Origin: Pseudomonas putida
GTDB lineage: Bacteria; Pseudomonadota; Gammaproteobacteria; Pseudomonadales; Pseudomonadaceae
Assembly: GCF_028682455.1 (NCBI RefSeq)
Contig: NZ_JANHLD010000003.1
Coordinates: forward strand, 1,116,001 to 1,180,000
Direction of reading: 5' to 3'
DNA length: 64,000 nt
Positions 1 through 9,076 of the stretch are shown here, piece after piece. The stretch's first letter is position 1; each line of letters begins with the position of its first letter. The notes beneath the pieces are model-generated. The model was not told the DNA's origin and ran no database searches. It worked only from the letters and a program-made list of their open reading frames with translations. A program made the translations under genes and the position numbers.

Positions 1-56
1 GCATGGCACAAGTCTTGCGCGGTTCCGCTACCGTCCAGGCTCGCAGGAGGCCCGCC

Positions 57-3000
57 GTGTCGATCCATGTCGCGTTGCACCATGTCACCGAATACCGTTA
101 TGACCGTGCCATCGAACTGGGTCCGCAAATTGTGCGCCTGCGTCCGGCTGCCCATAGCCGTACGCGGATTCTCTCCTATGCCTTGAAGGTGCAACCGGCC
201 GGGCATTTCATCAACTGGCAGCAGGATCCCCAGGGCAATTACCTGGCGCGCCTGGTGTTCCCGGAAAAAACCGACAACCTGCGGGTGGAGGTGGACCTGG
301 TCGCCGAAATGGCGGTGTTCAACCCCTTCGACTTTTTCCTTGAGCCCTACGCCGAACAGATTCCCTTCAACTATGGCCGCGATGAGCGTCATGAACTGAT
401 GCCCTACCTCGAGCAACTGCCCCTGACGCCGTTGTTTGCCAGCTACCTGGCCGGCATCGAGCGCACGCCGCAGGCCAGTGTGGATTTCCTGGTCGCCCTG
501 AACCAGCGCCTGAGCCAGGACATCCGCTATCTGATCCGCCTGGAGTCCGGAGTGCAAACGCCGGAGCAAACACTGCAGGGCCGCTCGGGCTCCTGCCGGG
601 ACTCGGCCTGGCTGCTGGTGCAGATTCTGCGTCACCTGGGATTGGCGGCCCGGTTTGTCTCCGGCTACCTGATTCAACTCAAGGCAGACGTCAAGGCGCT
701 GGACGGGCCGTCAGGCAGCGAAGAGGACTTCACCGACCTGCACGCCTGGTGCGAGGTCTACCTGCCCGGCGCCGGCTGGATCGGGCTGGATGCCACCTCG
801 GGGCTGTTTGCCGGCGAAGGGCATATCCCGTTGGCCTGCAGCCCCGATCCAACGTCAGCGGCGCCGATCAGCGGCCTGGTCGAGCCGTGCGAGTGCGACT
901 TCTCCCATGAGATGAGCGTGGAGCGGCTGTGGGAGTCGCCACGGGTGACGCTGCCCTACAGCGATGAGCAGTGGCAGGCAATCGTTGCCCTGGGGCGTCA
1001 GGTCGACAGGGAACTCAATGCGGCCGATGTTCGCCTGACCATGGGCGGTGAGCCCACCTTCGTGGCCATCGATGATCCCGATGGTGCCGAGTGGAACACC
1101 GCGGCCCTCGGCCCGAACAAGCGGCGCCGGGCTACCGAGCTGTTCCAGCGCCTGTACAAGCACTATGCGCCCAAGGGGCTGGTGCATTTCGGCCAGGGCA
1201 AGTGGTACCCGGGCGAGCAGTTGCCGCGCTGGTCGCTGAACTGCTTCTGGCGTCGCGATGGCGAGCCGGTGTGGAACAACCCGGCGCTGATTGCCGACGA
1301 GACGCAGGATCATGGCGCCGACAGCCACCTGGCCGGGCGTTTTCTGGCCAGTATTGCCGAGCGGCTCAAGGTGCCGACCCGGTATGTATTTCCTGCCTGC
1401 GAAGACGCCCTGTACTACCTGTGGCGAGAAGGTGGGCTGCCCTCCAATGTACGTGTCGACGACGCGCGCCTGGGCGATGAAATGGAGCGCGCACGCTTGC
1501 GCAAGGTGTTCGAGCAGGGGCTGGACCAGGTCGTCGGTCAGGTACTGCCGCTGGCACGTAGCGCCGATGAGCAGCGCTGGCAGAGCGGGCGCTGGTTCCT
1601 GCGTGACCAGCATTGCCGGCTGGTGCCGGGCGACTCACCGCTGGGGTACCGCCTGCCGCTGGCGGCGCAGCCCTGGGTGAGCGCGGCAGAATATCCGTAC
1701 GTACACCCCACCGACCCCAACCAGCCGCTGGCCGACCTGCCTGATCGCGATTCGCTGGCCAGCGCCAGTGCGGGCCATGCGTTGGATGAACAAGAGCAGT
1801 CGGCCCCCAAGGTCGACGAATCGGCCGACTGGCTGACCCGCACGGCCTTGTGTGCCGAGCCCCGGGAGGGCCGGCTCTACCTGTTCATGCCACCGCTGTC
1901 GCGGCTGGAGGATTACCTGGAGCTGGTTGCAGTCATCGAGGCAACCGCCGAGGAACTGCATTGCCCGGTCTTGCTCGAGGGGTATGAGCCACCTGCCGAT
2001 CCGCGGCTGGTCAACTTCAAGGTGACTCCCGACCCGGGCGTCATCGAAGTCAATGTGCAGCCTGCGGCCGGCTGGGACGAGTTGGTCGAGCGCACCGAGT
2101 TTCTCTACGAGCAGGCACGCCAGACGCGATTGATCAGCGAAAAGTTCATGGTCGACGGGCGCCACACCGGCACCGGCGGTGGCAACCACTTTGTGCTCGG
2201 TGGCGCCACGCCTGCCGACTCGCCGTTCTTGCGCCGGCCTGACCTTTTGCGCAGCCTGATCAGCTACTGGCACAACCACCCGTCACTGTCGTACCTGTTC
2301 TCTGGCCTGTTCATTGGCCCGACCTCCCAGGCGCCCCGTGTCGATGAGGCGCGCAACGATTCACTCTATGAGCTGGAAATCGCCTTCTCGCAGATGCCGG
2401 CGCCGGGCGAGGAGTGCGCGCCGTGGCGGGTGGACCGACTGCTGCGCAACCTGTTGATCGACGTGACCGGCAATACCCATCGCGCCGAATTCTGCATCGA
2501 CAAACTCTACTCGCCCGACGGCCCCGCCGGGCGCCTCGGGCTACTGGAACTGCGTGCCTTTGAAATGCCGCCCCATGCGCGCATGAGCCTGGTCCAGCAA
2601 CTGTTGTTGCGCGCGCTGGTGGCGCGCTTCTGGCGCGAGCCCTATGCGCCACGACGCCTGACACGCTGGGGCACCGAACTGCACGACCGCTTCATGCTCG
2701 CGCATTTCATCGAGCAGGACTTTGCCGACGTGCTTGTCGAGCTCAATGCCGCGGGCTTTGCACTGCGCTCCGAATGGTTTGCCGCGCACCTGGAGTTTCG
2801 CTTTCCCAAGGTGGGCGACTATGCCGTCAATGGCATCGAGCTGGAGCTGCGCCAGGCCCTGGAGCCCTGGCATGTACTGGGCGAGGAGGGCAGTGGCGCA
2901 GGCAGCGTGCGCTATGTGGACTCGTCGCTGGAGCGCTTGCAGGTCAAGGTCAGTGGCATGAGTGCCGATCGCTACCGGCTGACCTGCAACGGTGTCGCCG

Positions 3001-3341
3001 TGCCGCTGCAGCCCACCGGGCGGATTGGCGAGTATGTGGCGGCGGTGCGCTATCGCGCCTGGCAACCGGCCAACTGCCTGCAGCCGACCATCCCGGTACA
3101 TGCGCCACTGGTGTTCGACCTGCTCGATACCTGGATGGGGCGATCACTGGGGGGCTGCCAGTACCATGTGGCGCACCCTGGCGGGCGCAACTACGACAGC
3201 TTTCCGGTCAATGCCAACGAAGCCCAGAGCCGGCGCCAGGCGCGGTTCTTCCGCCTGGGCCACAGCCCGGGCGCGTTGCCGGTGCCTGATGTACGAATCG
3301 ATCCCGAGCTGCCCTTTACCCTGGATCTGCGCCGCTACTGA
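57..3341 (+). CDS. Transglutaminase-like protein with C-terminal DUF2126 domain
   Basis: A large protein of about 1094 aa with three parts. These are a bacterial transglutaminase N-terminal beta domain (about 1-90), a transglutaminase/protease core (about 150-260) and a long DUF2126 region (about 310-1090). The core keeps a Cys-His-Asp triad: C180 in GSCRDSAW, H229 in LHAW and D245 in LDATS. I chose the GTG start at 57 because AGGAGG lies at 45-50. An in-frame ATG at 3 has no visible ribosome site and would add 18 unconserved residues. The next two genes are an ATP-grasp/alpha-E protein and a second transglutaminase, a combination known from comparative genomics and thought to make or modify a peptide by amide ligation. 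The substrate is unknown. Family assignment is firm; function is inferred. Confidence 0.9.
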   Translation: MSIHVALHHVTEYRYDRAIELGPQIVRLRPAAHSRTRILSYALKVQPAGHFINWQQDPQGNYLARLVFPEKTDNLRVEVDLVAEMAVFNPFDFFLEPYAEQIPFNYGRDERHELMPYLEQLPLTPLFASYLAGIERTPQASVDFLVALNQRLSQDIRYLIRLESGVQTPEQTLQGRSGSCRDSAWLLVQILRHLGLAARFVSGYLIQLKADVKALDGPSGSEEDFTDLHAWCEVYLPGAGWIGLDATSGLFAGEGHIPLACSPDPTSAAPISGLVEPCECDFSHEMSVERLWESPRVTLPYSDEQWQAIVALGRQVDRELNAADVRLTMGGEPTFVAIDDPDGAEWNTAALGPNKRRRATELFQRLYKHYAPKGLVHFGQGKWYPGEQLPRWSLNCFWRRDGEPVWNNPALIADETQDHGADSHLAGRFLASIAERLKVPTRYVFPACEDALYYLWREGGLPSNVRVDDARLGDEMERARLRKVFEQGLDQVVGQVLPLARSADEQRWQSGRWFLRDQHCRLVPGDSPLGYRLPLAAQPWVSAAEYPYVHPTDPNQPLADLPDRDSLASASAGHALDEQEQSAPKVDESADWLTRTALCAEPREGRLYLFMPPLSRLEDYLELVAVIEATAEELHCPVLLEGYEPPADPRLVNFKVTPDPGVIEVNVQPAAGWDELVERTEFLYEQARQTRLISEKFMVDGRHTGTGGGNHFVLGGATPADSPFLRRPDLLRSLISYWHNHPSLSYLFSGLFIGPTSQAPRVDEARNDSLYELEIAFSQMPAPGEECAPWRVDRLLRNLLIDVTGNTHRAEFCIDKLYSPDGPAGRLGLLELRAFEMPPHARMSLVQQLLLRALVARFWREPYAPRRLTRWGTELHDRFMLAHFIEQDFADVLVELNAAGFALRSEWFAAHLEFRFPKVGDYAVNGIELELRQALEPWHVLGEEGSGAGSVRYVDSSLERLQVKVSGMSADRYRLTCNGVAVPLQPTGRIGEYVAAVRYRAWQPANCLQPTIPVHAPLVFDLLDTWMGRSLGGCQYHVAHPGGRNYDSFPVNANEAQSRRQARFFRLGHSPGALPVPDVRIDPELPFTLDLRRY

Positions 3342-3380
3342 GCGCTACTCTGAAATCACCCGTGGTCCTCGAGCACTGCC

Positions 3381-5867
3381 ATGCCTGATCTGTTTGATGC
3401 CTACCCGCTGAGTGCGGGGGCTTACCACGAAATGCTCGAGGCCCACGGCACGGTGCGCGGGCATTGGCAGCCGCTGTGCGACTACCTGCAACGCAGCGGG
3501 CCGGATCAGTTAGCGCAACGTCAGGCATCCCTGACCCGGCAACTGCAGGAAAACGGTGTCACGCACAACATTTATGCCGACCCCAAGGGGGCTGATCGCC
3601 CGTGGGAGCTGGACCTGCTGCCCAACCTGCTGCCGGCAGACGAGTGGCAGCAACTGGCGGAGGGCGTTGCCCAGCGTGCGCGCTTGCTCAATGCCGTGCT
3701 GGCGGACATCTACGGCCCGCAGCAGCTGATACGCGATGGCTTGCTGCCGGCCGAGCTGGTGTATGGGCACAACAATTTTCTCTGGCCCTGCCAAGGCATC
3801 CGTCCACCCGACGGGACCTTCCTGCATGTGTATGCCGTGGACCTGGCGCGGGCGCCGGATGGCCGCTGGTGGGTTACCGCCGACCGCACCCAGGCGCCCT
3901 CCGGCGCCGGCTACGCCCTGGAAAACCGCATCATCGTCTCCCGCGCCTTGCCCGAGCTGTACCGCGATTTGAAGGTGCAGCACCTGGCCGGCTTTTTCCG
4001 TACCTTGCAGCAAACCCTTATCCGCCTTGCGCCCAGCGACAACGAGGCGCCCCTGGTGGTCTTGCTGACGCCGGGACGCTTCAACGAGAGCTACTTCGAA
4101 CACTTGTACCTGGCACGCCAGCTGGGCTATCCACTGGTGGAAGGAAGCGACCTGACCGTGCGCGATGCCACGGTGTACCTCAAGACCCTCAGTGGCCTGC
4201 GCCGGGTGCACGCGATCATGCGTCGCCTGGACGACGACTTCTGCGATCCACTGGAGCTGCGCACCGATTCGGCCCTGGGGGTGCCGGGATTGCTCGACGC
4301 GGTGCGTCAGGGACGGGTGCTGGTGGCCAATGCGCTGGGGAGCGGGGTGCTGGAATCGCCTGGGCTGCTGGGCTTTTTACCTGCGATCAACCGGCACCTG
4401 TTTGGCGAGGAACTGGGCCTGCCGTCGATTGCCACCTGGTGGTGTGGCGAACCACCGGTCATGGCCCGAGCGCTGGAGCAACTGCCGCAGTTGCTGGTCA
4501 AGCCGGCGTTCCCCTCCCAGAGTTTCAGCCCGGTGTTCGGCCGGGACCTGGATGCCGCCCAGCGTCAGGCCCTGGCGGCGCGGATTCAGGCCCGGCCTTA
4601 CGCGTATGTCGCCCAGGCGCTGGCGCAGTTGTCCCAGGCACCGGTGTGGCAGCTTGAGCACGGCCAGCTGCAATCAAGGGCCGTGGGCATGCGGGTATAT
4701 GCCGTCGCGTCGCAAGACGGCTACCGGATACTGCCCGGCGGCCTGACCCGGGTCGCAGCGCAAGCCGACGCCGAGGTGGTGTCGATGCAGCGCGGGGGCG
4801 CCAGTAAAGACACCTGGGTATTGGGCGAAGTCGCGCCCCTTGGCGATCAATGGCGGGCCAGCCGTACGCTGGGCGTGGCCGACCTGATCCGTCAGGACCC
4901 GTACCTGCCCTCGCGGGTGGTGGAGAACCTGTTCTGGTTCGGTCGCTACTGCGAGCGTTGCGATGCCAGTGCACGGCTGCTGCGGATTATCCTCACCCGC
5001 TACCTGGACGGCGACGACCCGCTGGCCCTGCAAGCGGCAGTGACGCTGGCCGCTGAGCTTTCACTGTTGCCGGAAGAAGGCACCTTGCCCGAGCGTTTGC
5101 GTGCGGCCCTGGCCGATGACGACTGGGCCTTCAGCCTGCGTGCCAACCTGCAGCGTTTGCAGTGGGCGGCCTCCCAGGTGCGCGGCAAGCTCTCGCGGGA
5201 AAACTGGCAGGCGCTGGTCGAGCTGCAGCGCGAGGGGCGAAGCCTTGACGATGAAACCGCGGATTTTGGCGAGCGAGTGGATTTTCTCAACCGCCTGGTC
5301 ATGTCCCTGGCAGCGCTCTCGGGCTTTGCCCTGGACGACATGACCCGTGACGAGGGTTGGCGCTTCTTGATGATCGGCCGGCGGATCGAGCGCTTGCAGT
5401 CGTTGTGCAGCAGCCTGGCGGCCTTTCTGCGTGGCCCGGCAGTGTTCGATCAGGCCGGGCTGGAGTGGTTGCTGGAGCTGGGCAACAGCAGCATCACCTA
5501 CCGTTCGCGATACCTGGCCGTGGCGCAGTTGATTCCCGTGCTGGACCTGCTGCTGCTCGATGAGCAGAACCCCCATGCAGTATTGTTTCAACTCAAGTTG
5601 CTGGTGCGTGCCTATGAGCGCCTGTGCGACGAGTTCGGCAGCGTCCGCGACCCTGGCCTTGCCCTGCTGGCAGCACAGCTCAAGCATTTTGATTTGCGCA
5701 GCCTGGAGGGCTCACTGTTCGGCAGCACCAGTGTGCATGCAGTGCTCACTGGGCTTGCCGACCTGCTGCAGGCGATCGCCCAGGCCAGTGCCGAGATGTC
5801 CGAGCGACTGGCCTTGCGTCATTTCGCCCATGTCGATGATGTCAGCCAGCAAACGGTATCGGTCTGA
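3381..5867 (+). CDS. Circularly permuted type 2 ATP-grasp protein fused to an alpha-E domain
   Basis: The protein has 828 aa. The first ~470 residues match the circularly permuted ATP-grasp family (DUF404/DUF407), including YGHNNFLWPCQG and an ENRIIVSRALPELY segment. From about 500 to 820 lies the helical alpha-E domain (DUF403), beginning near PSRVVENLFWFGRYCERCDA. ATP-grasp enzymes join carboxylates to amines through acyl-phosphates, so this is the likely ligase of the cluster. It starts 39 bp after the DUF2126 protein. Its stop overlaps the start of the next transglutaminase in an ATGA junction, so the three are probably translated as one unit. Many genomes encode the two halves as separate genes; here they are fused. 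Confidence 0.92.
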   Translation: MPDLFDAYPLSAGAYHEMLEAHGTVRGHWQPLCDYLQRSGPDQLAQRQASLTRQLQENGVTHNIYADPKGADRPWELDLLPNLLPADEWQQLAEGVAQRARLLNAVLADIYGPQQLIRDGLLPAELVYGHNNFLWPCQGIRPPDGTFLHVYAVDLARAPDGRWWVTADRTQAPSGAGYALENRIIVSRALPELYRDLKVQHLAGFFRTLQQTLIRLAPSDNEAPLVVLLTPGRFNESYFEHLYLARQLGYPLVEGSDLTVRDATVYLKTLSGLRRVHAIMRRLDDDFCDPLELRTDSALGVPGLLDAVRQGRVLVANALGSGVLESPGLLGFLPAINRHLFGEELGLPSIATWWCGEPPVMARALEQLPQLLVKPAFPSQSFSPVFGRDLDAAQRQALAARIQARPYAYVAQALAQLSQAPVWQLEHGQLQSRAVGMRVYAVASQDGYRILPGGLTRVAAQADAEVVSMQRGGASKDTWVLGEVAPLGDQWRASRTLGVADLIRQDPYLPSRVVENLFWFGRYCERCDASARLLRIILTRYLDGDDPLALQAAVTLAAELSLLPEEGTLPERLRAALADDDWAFSLRANLQRLQWAASQVRGKLSRENWQALVELQREGRSLDDETADFGERVDFLNRLVMSLAALSGFALDDMTRDEGWRFLMIGRRIERLQSLCSSLAAFLRGPAVFDQAGLEWLLELGNSSITYRSRYLAVAQLIPVLDLLLLDEQNPHAVLFQLKLLVRAYERLCDEFGSVRDPGLALLAAQLKHFDLRSLEGSLFGSTSVHAVLTGLADLLQAIAQASAEMSERLALRHFAHVDDVSQQTVSV

Positions 5868-6775
5868 TGAGCGCGCATTACCAGGTTATCCACGACACCC
5901 ATTATCTCTACGACAGCCCGGTGTCCCTGGCCCAGCAGCTGGCGCATTTGTGGCCGCGTCCCTGCGCCTGGCAGCGTTGCAGCGCGCAGGTGCTGCAGGT
6001 CAGTCCCGAGCCCTCCCAGCGCCGTGATGAATGGGATGTGTTCGGCAACCCGCTCACTCGCCTGGCCTTCGAGCGTCAGCATGAGCAACTGCGGGTGGTG
6101 GCGCGCTTGCAGGTTGCAGTGATGGCTCGTGCCGAAGCGGATTTCAACGCTTCGCCGGGCTGGGAGCAGGTGCGCGATGCCTTGTCGTATGCCAGCCAGC
6201 CACTTTCGGCCGACTGCCTGGAGGCCTGCCGCTATCGGTTCGAGTCGCCGTATGTGCGCTTGAAACAACGCTTCGTGGCGTTCAGTGAGTCGTGCTTTGC
6301 GCCGGGTCAGCCGCTGTTGCTGGGTGCGCAGCGGCTGATGGAGAAAATCTTCACCGAGTTTACCTTCGATGCCGAGGCTACCCAGGTTGCCACGCCCTTG
6401 GTGGAGGTGCTGGAACGCCGCCGGGGCGTCTGCCAGGACTTTGCCCACCTGATGCTTGCCTGCTTGCGTTCGCGGGGGCTGGCGGCCCGCTACGTCAGTG
6501 GTTACCTGCTGACCCGGCCGCCGCCCGGGCAGCCGCGCCTGGTCGGTGCGGATGCTTCCCATGCCTGGGTCTCGGTGTTCTGTCCGTGGCAAGGCTGGGT
6601 CGACTTCGACCCCACCAACAACCTGCGTCCCGCGCTGGAGCACATCACCCTGGCCTGGGGCCGGGACTTTTCCGATGTGTCGCCATTGCGCGGGGTAATT
6701 CTGGGAGGGGGGAGCCATGACCCGGAGGTCCAGGTCACGGTCATGCCGCTGGATTCAAGCCCGTTCCCACCTTAG
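5867..6775 (+). CDS. Transglutaminase family protein (small, second copy of the cluster)
   Basis: The protein has 302 aa: a bacterial transglutaminase N-terminal domain (about 1-85) followed by the transglutaminase core. Catalytic residues can be placed at C189 (RRGVCQDFAH), H232 (SHAWVSVF) and D248 (FDPTNN). No signal peptide is seen, so it is probably cytoplasmic. The ATG overlaps the previous TGA by one base (ATGA). Unlike the first transglutaminase of the cluster it lacks DUF2126. It probably hydrolyses or transfers an amide bond in the product of the neighbouring ATP-grasp enzyme. The 3' end overlaps the convergent LOG-family gene by 4 bp, and no terminator is visible between them. Confidence 0.9.
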   Translation: MSAHYQVIHDTHYLYDSPVSLAQQLAHLWPRPCAWQRCSAQVLQVSPEPSQRRDEWDVFGNPLTRLAFERQHEQLRVVARLQVAVMARAEADFNASPGWEQVRDALSYASQPLSADCLEACRYRFESPYVRLKQRFVAFSESCFAPGQPLLLGAQRLMEKIFTEFTFDAEATQVATPLVEVLERRRGVCQDFAHLMLACLRSRGLAARYVSGYLLTRPPPGQPRLVGADASHAWVSVFCPWQGWVDFDPTNNLRPALEHITLAWGRDFSDVSPLRGVILGGGSHDPEVQVTVMPLDSSPFPP

Positions 6776-7359
6776 CCGGGGTTTTTATCCACCCACTTGG
6801 GTAGCACGGGCGCTTCGAAATCTTCCATGGCGTCCAGCAGGTCGTCAGGGGTTACGGCCAGCTGGAGCATGGCGCGGTGCTGCGGGCGCACGAAGCCTTC
6901 TTCCACCACATGGTCGAGAAAGCTGCCCAGCTTGGTGTAGAAGCCGTTGACGTCCAGCAGGCCGAGGGGCTTGGCGTGGTAGCCCAGTTGGCCCCAGGTC
7001 CAGACTTCGAACAGTTCTTCCAGCGTACCCAGGCCACCCGGCAGGGCGACGAAGGCATCGCTCAGTTCTGCCATGCGCGCCTTGCGCGCATGCATGCCAT
7101 CGACCACTTCCAGGCGAGTCAGGCCGGTATGGCCGATCTCGGCGTTCTTGAGCGCCTCGGGGATGATCCCGATGACTTCACCGCCAGCTGCCATGGCAGC
7201 GTCGGCCACGATACCCATCAGGCCGACCGCACCGCCGCCATACACCAGCCGCAGGCCGCGCCGGGCAATGGCCTGGCCAAGGGCGATGGCCGCCTCCCGG
7301 TAGGCCGGGTTGACGCCAGTGCTGGCGCCACAGAACACACAAACGGAACGTATAGGCAT
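6772..7359 (-). CDS. LOG family protein (TIGR00730), cytokinin riboside 5'-monophosphate phosphoribohydrolase-like
   Basis: A 195-aa Rossmann-fold protein. It has the LOG signature: GGGAVGLMG near residues 41-49 and PGGLGTLEELFE near 106-117, with HARKARM between them. Family members hydrolyse nucleoside 5'-monophosphates at the N-glycosidic bond, releasing a base (including cytokinins) and ribose 5-phosphate. In bacteria outside plant hosts they are thought to act in nucleotide turnover. The ATG is followed by MPIRSVCVFCGAS, the usual N-terminus. It is transcribed toward the transglutaminase cluster and away from azurin. Confidence 0.93.
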   Translation of the reverse strand: MPIRSVCVFCGASTGVNPAYREAAIALGQAIARRGLRLVYGGGAVGLMGIVADAAMAAGGEVIGIIPEALKNAEIGHTGLTRLEVVDGMHARKARMAELSDAFVALPGGLGTLEELFEVWTWGQLGYHAKPLGLLDVNGFYTKLGSFLDHVVEEGFVRPQHRAMLQLAVTPDDLLDAMEDFEAPVLPKWVDKNPG

Positions 7360-7450
7360 CTTTCATCTCCGGTTACAAACGCACACAGAGTAAGGGTGAA
7401 GCCGGTAGCTTCCAAGTCGGCAATGTGGCATCAATAGTGGCCGTTTGAGC

Positions 7451-7540
7451 TCACTCGGGTCGTGCGAATTCGCATGAAGCACCGCTGGCGCCGCAGGCAT
7501 AGGCGGCCAGTAGACTGTGCATAAGACTATTGAGGGACAT
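7451..7540 (-). CDS. Possible 29-aa small protein
   Basis: A short frame starts ATGTCCCTCAATAGT and encodes MSLNSLMHSLLAAYACGAS, ending EFARPE. It lies between the LOG gene and azurin in a 376-bp gap with no other gene. No clear Shine-Dalgarno sequence precedes it. The composition (hydrophobic N-terminal part, two Cys) is compatible with a small membrane-associated peptide, but chance cannot be excluded. I do not recognise it. Confidence 0.2.
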   Translation of the reverse strand: MSLNSLMHSLLAAYACGASGASCEFARPE

Positions 7541-7657
7541 GATGATTACGCCTAAATGAGAGGTTGTCTCATCGTCGCGCAAAGGTGCATGATGGGCACT
7601 TAGATTTCGTGTATACAATCCATAGAACAAATTCACTGCCTGGCTAACGGCCAGCGC

Positions 7658-7671
7658 TTGACCCACATCAT
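7658..7671 (+). promoter_or_regulatory. ANR/FNR-like box upstream of azurin
   Basis: TTGAC-CCAC-ATCAT matches the consensus TTGAT-N4-ATCAA at 8 of 10 positions. It lies 64 bp before the azurin start codon, a usable distance for a class II activator site. Azurin is known to be under ANR control in P. aeruginosa, so oxygen-limited induction is likely here. The box is seen in the sequence; the regulation is inferred. Confidence 0.5.
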
Positions 7672-7735
7672 GGGCCCGCCTTGCGGTTTCAGGCAGTCTT
7701 CAAACTGATAAAAACCCCTGCCATGGAGATTCACG

Positions 7736-8182
7736 ATGTTTGCCAAAGTTGTTGCAGTATCCTTGCTGACCCTCGCCAGCACTCAGGTATTCGCCGCTGA
7801 GTGCAAGGTCACGGTCGACTCTACCGACCAGATGTCCTTCAACACCAAGGCCATCGAAATCGACAAGAGCTGCAAAACCTTTACCGTTGAACTGACCCAC
7901 TCCGGTGCCTTGCCGAAGAACGTCATGGGCCACAACCTGGTGATCAGCAAAGAAGCTGACATGCAGGCGATCGCCACCGACGGCCTGAGCGCCGGCATCG
8001 ACAAGAACTACCTGAAGGATGGCGACGAGCGCGTTATCGCCCACACCAAGGTGATCGGCGCCAAGGAAACCGACTCGGTAACCTTCGATGTCTCCAAGCT
8101 GAAGGCTGACGAGAAGTACGGCTTCTTCTGCTCGTTCCCAGGCCACATCTCGATGATGAAAGGCACTGTTACGCTGAAGTAA
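7736..8182 (+). CDS. azu: Azurin, periplasmic type 1 blue copper protein
   Basis: The precursor has 148 aa. The first 20 residues form a signal peptide cleaved before AECKV, leaving a 128-aa mature protein, exactly the usual azurin length. All copper ligands are present in mature numbering: G45, H46, C112, H117 and M121. The C3-C26 disulfide pair is also kept. Azurin carries electrons between cytochromes in the periplasm and is tied to denitrification and redox stress. GGAG precedes the ATG. An ANR-like box lies upstream and a perfect REP palindrome follows, which probably ends transcription between azu and the convergent nadE. Confidence 0.98.
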   Translation: MFAKVVAVSLLTLASTQVFAAECKVTVDSTDQMSFNTKAIEIDKSCKTFTVELTHSGALPKNVMGHNLVISKEADMQAIATDGLSAGIDKNYLKDGDERVIAHTKVIGAKETDSVTFDVSKLKADEKYGFFCSFPGHISMMKGTVTLK

Positions 8183-8195
8183 TCCGGGTGATCCG

Positions 8196-8239
8196 TCGCG
8201 GGGCAAGCCCGCTCCTGCAGGAGCGGGCTTGCCCCGCGA
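8196..8239. repeat. Perfect 44-bp REP palindrome between azu and nadE
   Basis: Two putida-type REP arms (TCGCGGGGCAAGCCCGCTCC and its complement) meet at CTGCAG with no mismatch, giving a fully self-complementary 44-bp unit. It lies between two convergent genes and can act as a terminator or mRNA-stabilising hairpin on both strands. Confidence 0.9.
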
Positions 8240-8245
8240 TGCGTT

Positions 8246-9073
8246 TTACGGCGCGAAAGGCATCTCGCGCTTGTGCTGGGTCTTCTGATACGTCCCCTTG
8301 ATGATCTCGAACGCCTCCTCGCTCACCGGCTCGCCGTGCAGGAAGGCATCGATCTGCGCGTAGGTCACGCCATGGGACGCTTCGTCCGGCTTGCCTGGGG
8401 CCAGATCTTCCAGGTCCGCAGTCGGCACTTTCTCCACCAATGACTCAGGCGCGCCAAAGCTGCGTGCGATCGCTCGTACCTGGTTTTTCACCAGCCCGCT
8501 CAAGGGCGCCAGGTCGCAGGACCCATCACCGAACTTGGTAAAGAAGCCCATCACCGCTTCGGCGGCGTGGTCGGTACCGATCACCAGGCCCTGGCGGGCG
8601 CCAGCGATGGTGTACTGGGCGACCATGCGCATGCGTGCCTTGGTGTTGCCCACCACGAAGTCGACCATCGCCGGCGCGCCGTTCTCCAGTGCCTTGACCT
8701 CGGCCGCCAGGGCGCGCACGGCCGGGGCGATGTCCACGGTATGGACCTCATCGGCCTTGATTACATCCAGGCAGGCCTGGGCATCATGCTCGTCATGCTG
8801 GACCTGGTAGGGCAGGCGCACGGCGATGAAGCGGTAGTCCGGGTTGCCGGTTTCGCTGCGCAGCTCGTTGATCGCCCGCTGCGCCATCAGCGCTGCGGTC
8901 AGCGAGTCGACGCCACCACTGATGCCGAGCACCAGGGTCTTGAGCCGGGCGTTGTTCAGGCACTGCTTGATGAACGCCACACGACGGGCCACGTCGGCAT
9001 CGAGCGCGGCGCGGTCGGCGAAGGGCGGCTGGACCTTGAGCGCTTGCGCAATCTCTCGCTGGACGGCTTGCAT
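8246..9073 (-). CDS. nadE: Ammonia-dependent NAD+ synthetase
   Basis: The protein has 275 aa. It converts nicotinate adenine dinucleotide to NAD+ using ATP and ammonia, the last step of NAD synthesis. The ATP-pyrophosphatase loop SGGVDS is at residues 52-57. The length fits the ammonia-dependent form, and there is no N-terminal glutaminase domain. DLAPLSGLVKNQVR and LEDLAPGKPDEASHG are typical later motifs. It starts 3 bp after the pncB stop, so the two salvage genes form one operon transcribed pncB then nadE. Confidence 0.96.
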   Translation of the reverse strand: MQAVQREIAQALKVQPPFADRAALDADVARRVAFIKQCLNNARLKTLVLGISGGVDSLTAALMAQRAINELRSETGNPDYRFIAVRLPYQVQHDEHDAQACLDVIKADEVHTVDIAPAVRALAAEVKALENGAPAMVDFVVGNTKARMRMVAQYTIAGARQGLVIGTDHAAEAVMGFFTKFGDGSCDLAPLSGLVKNQVRAIARSFGAPESLVEKVPTADLEDLAPGKPDEASHGVTYAQIDAFLHGEPVSEEAFEIIKGTYQKTQHKREMPFAP

Positions 9074-9076
9074 GAA

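Noticed and set aside
3..56. ATG at position 3 as the start of the first transglutaminase
   Set aside because: The GTG at 57 has AGGAGG at the right distance and gives the usual N-terminus; the extra 18 residues look like untranslated sequence.
7610..7617. TGTATACA palindrome as a GntR-type operator
   Set aside because: Eight bases alone are too little, there is no second site and no adjacent regulator gene.
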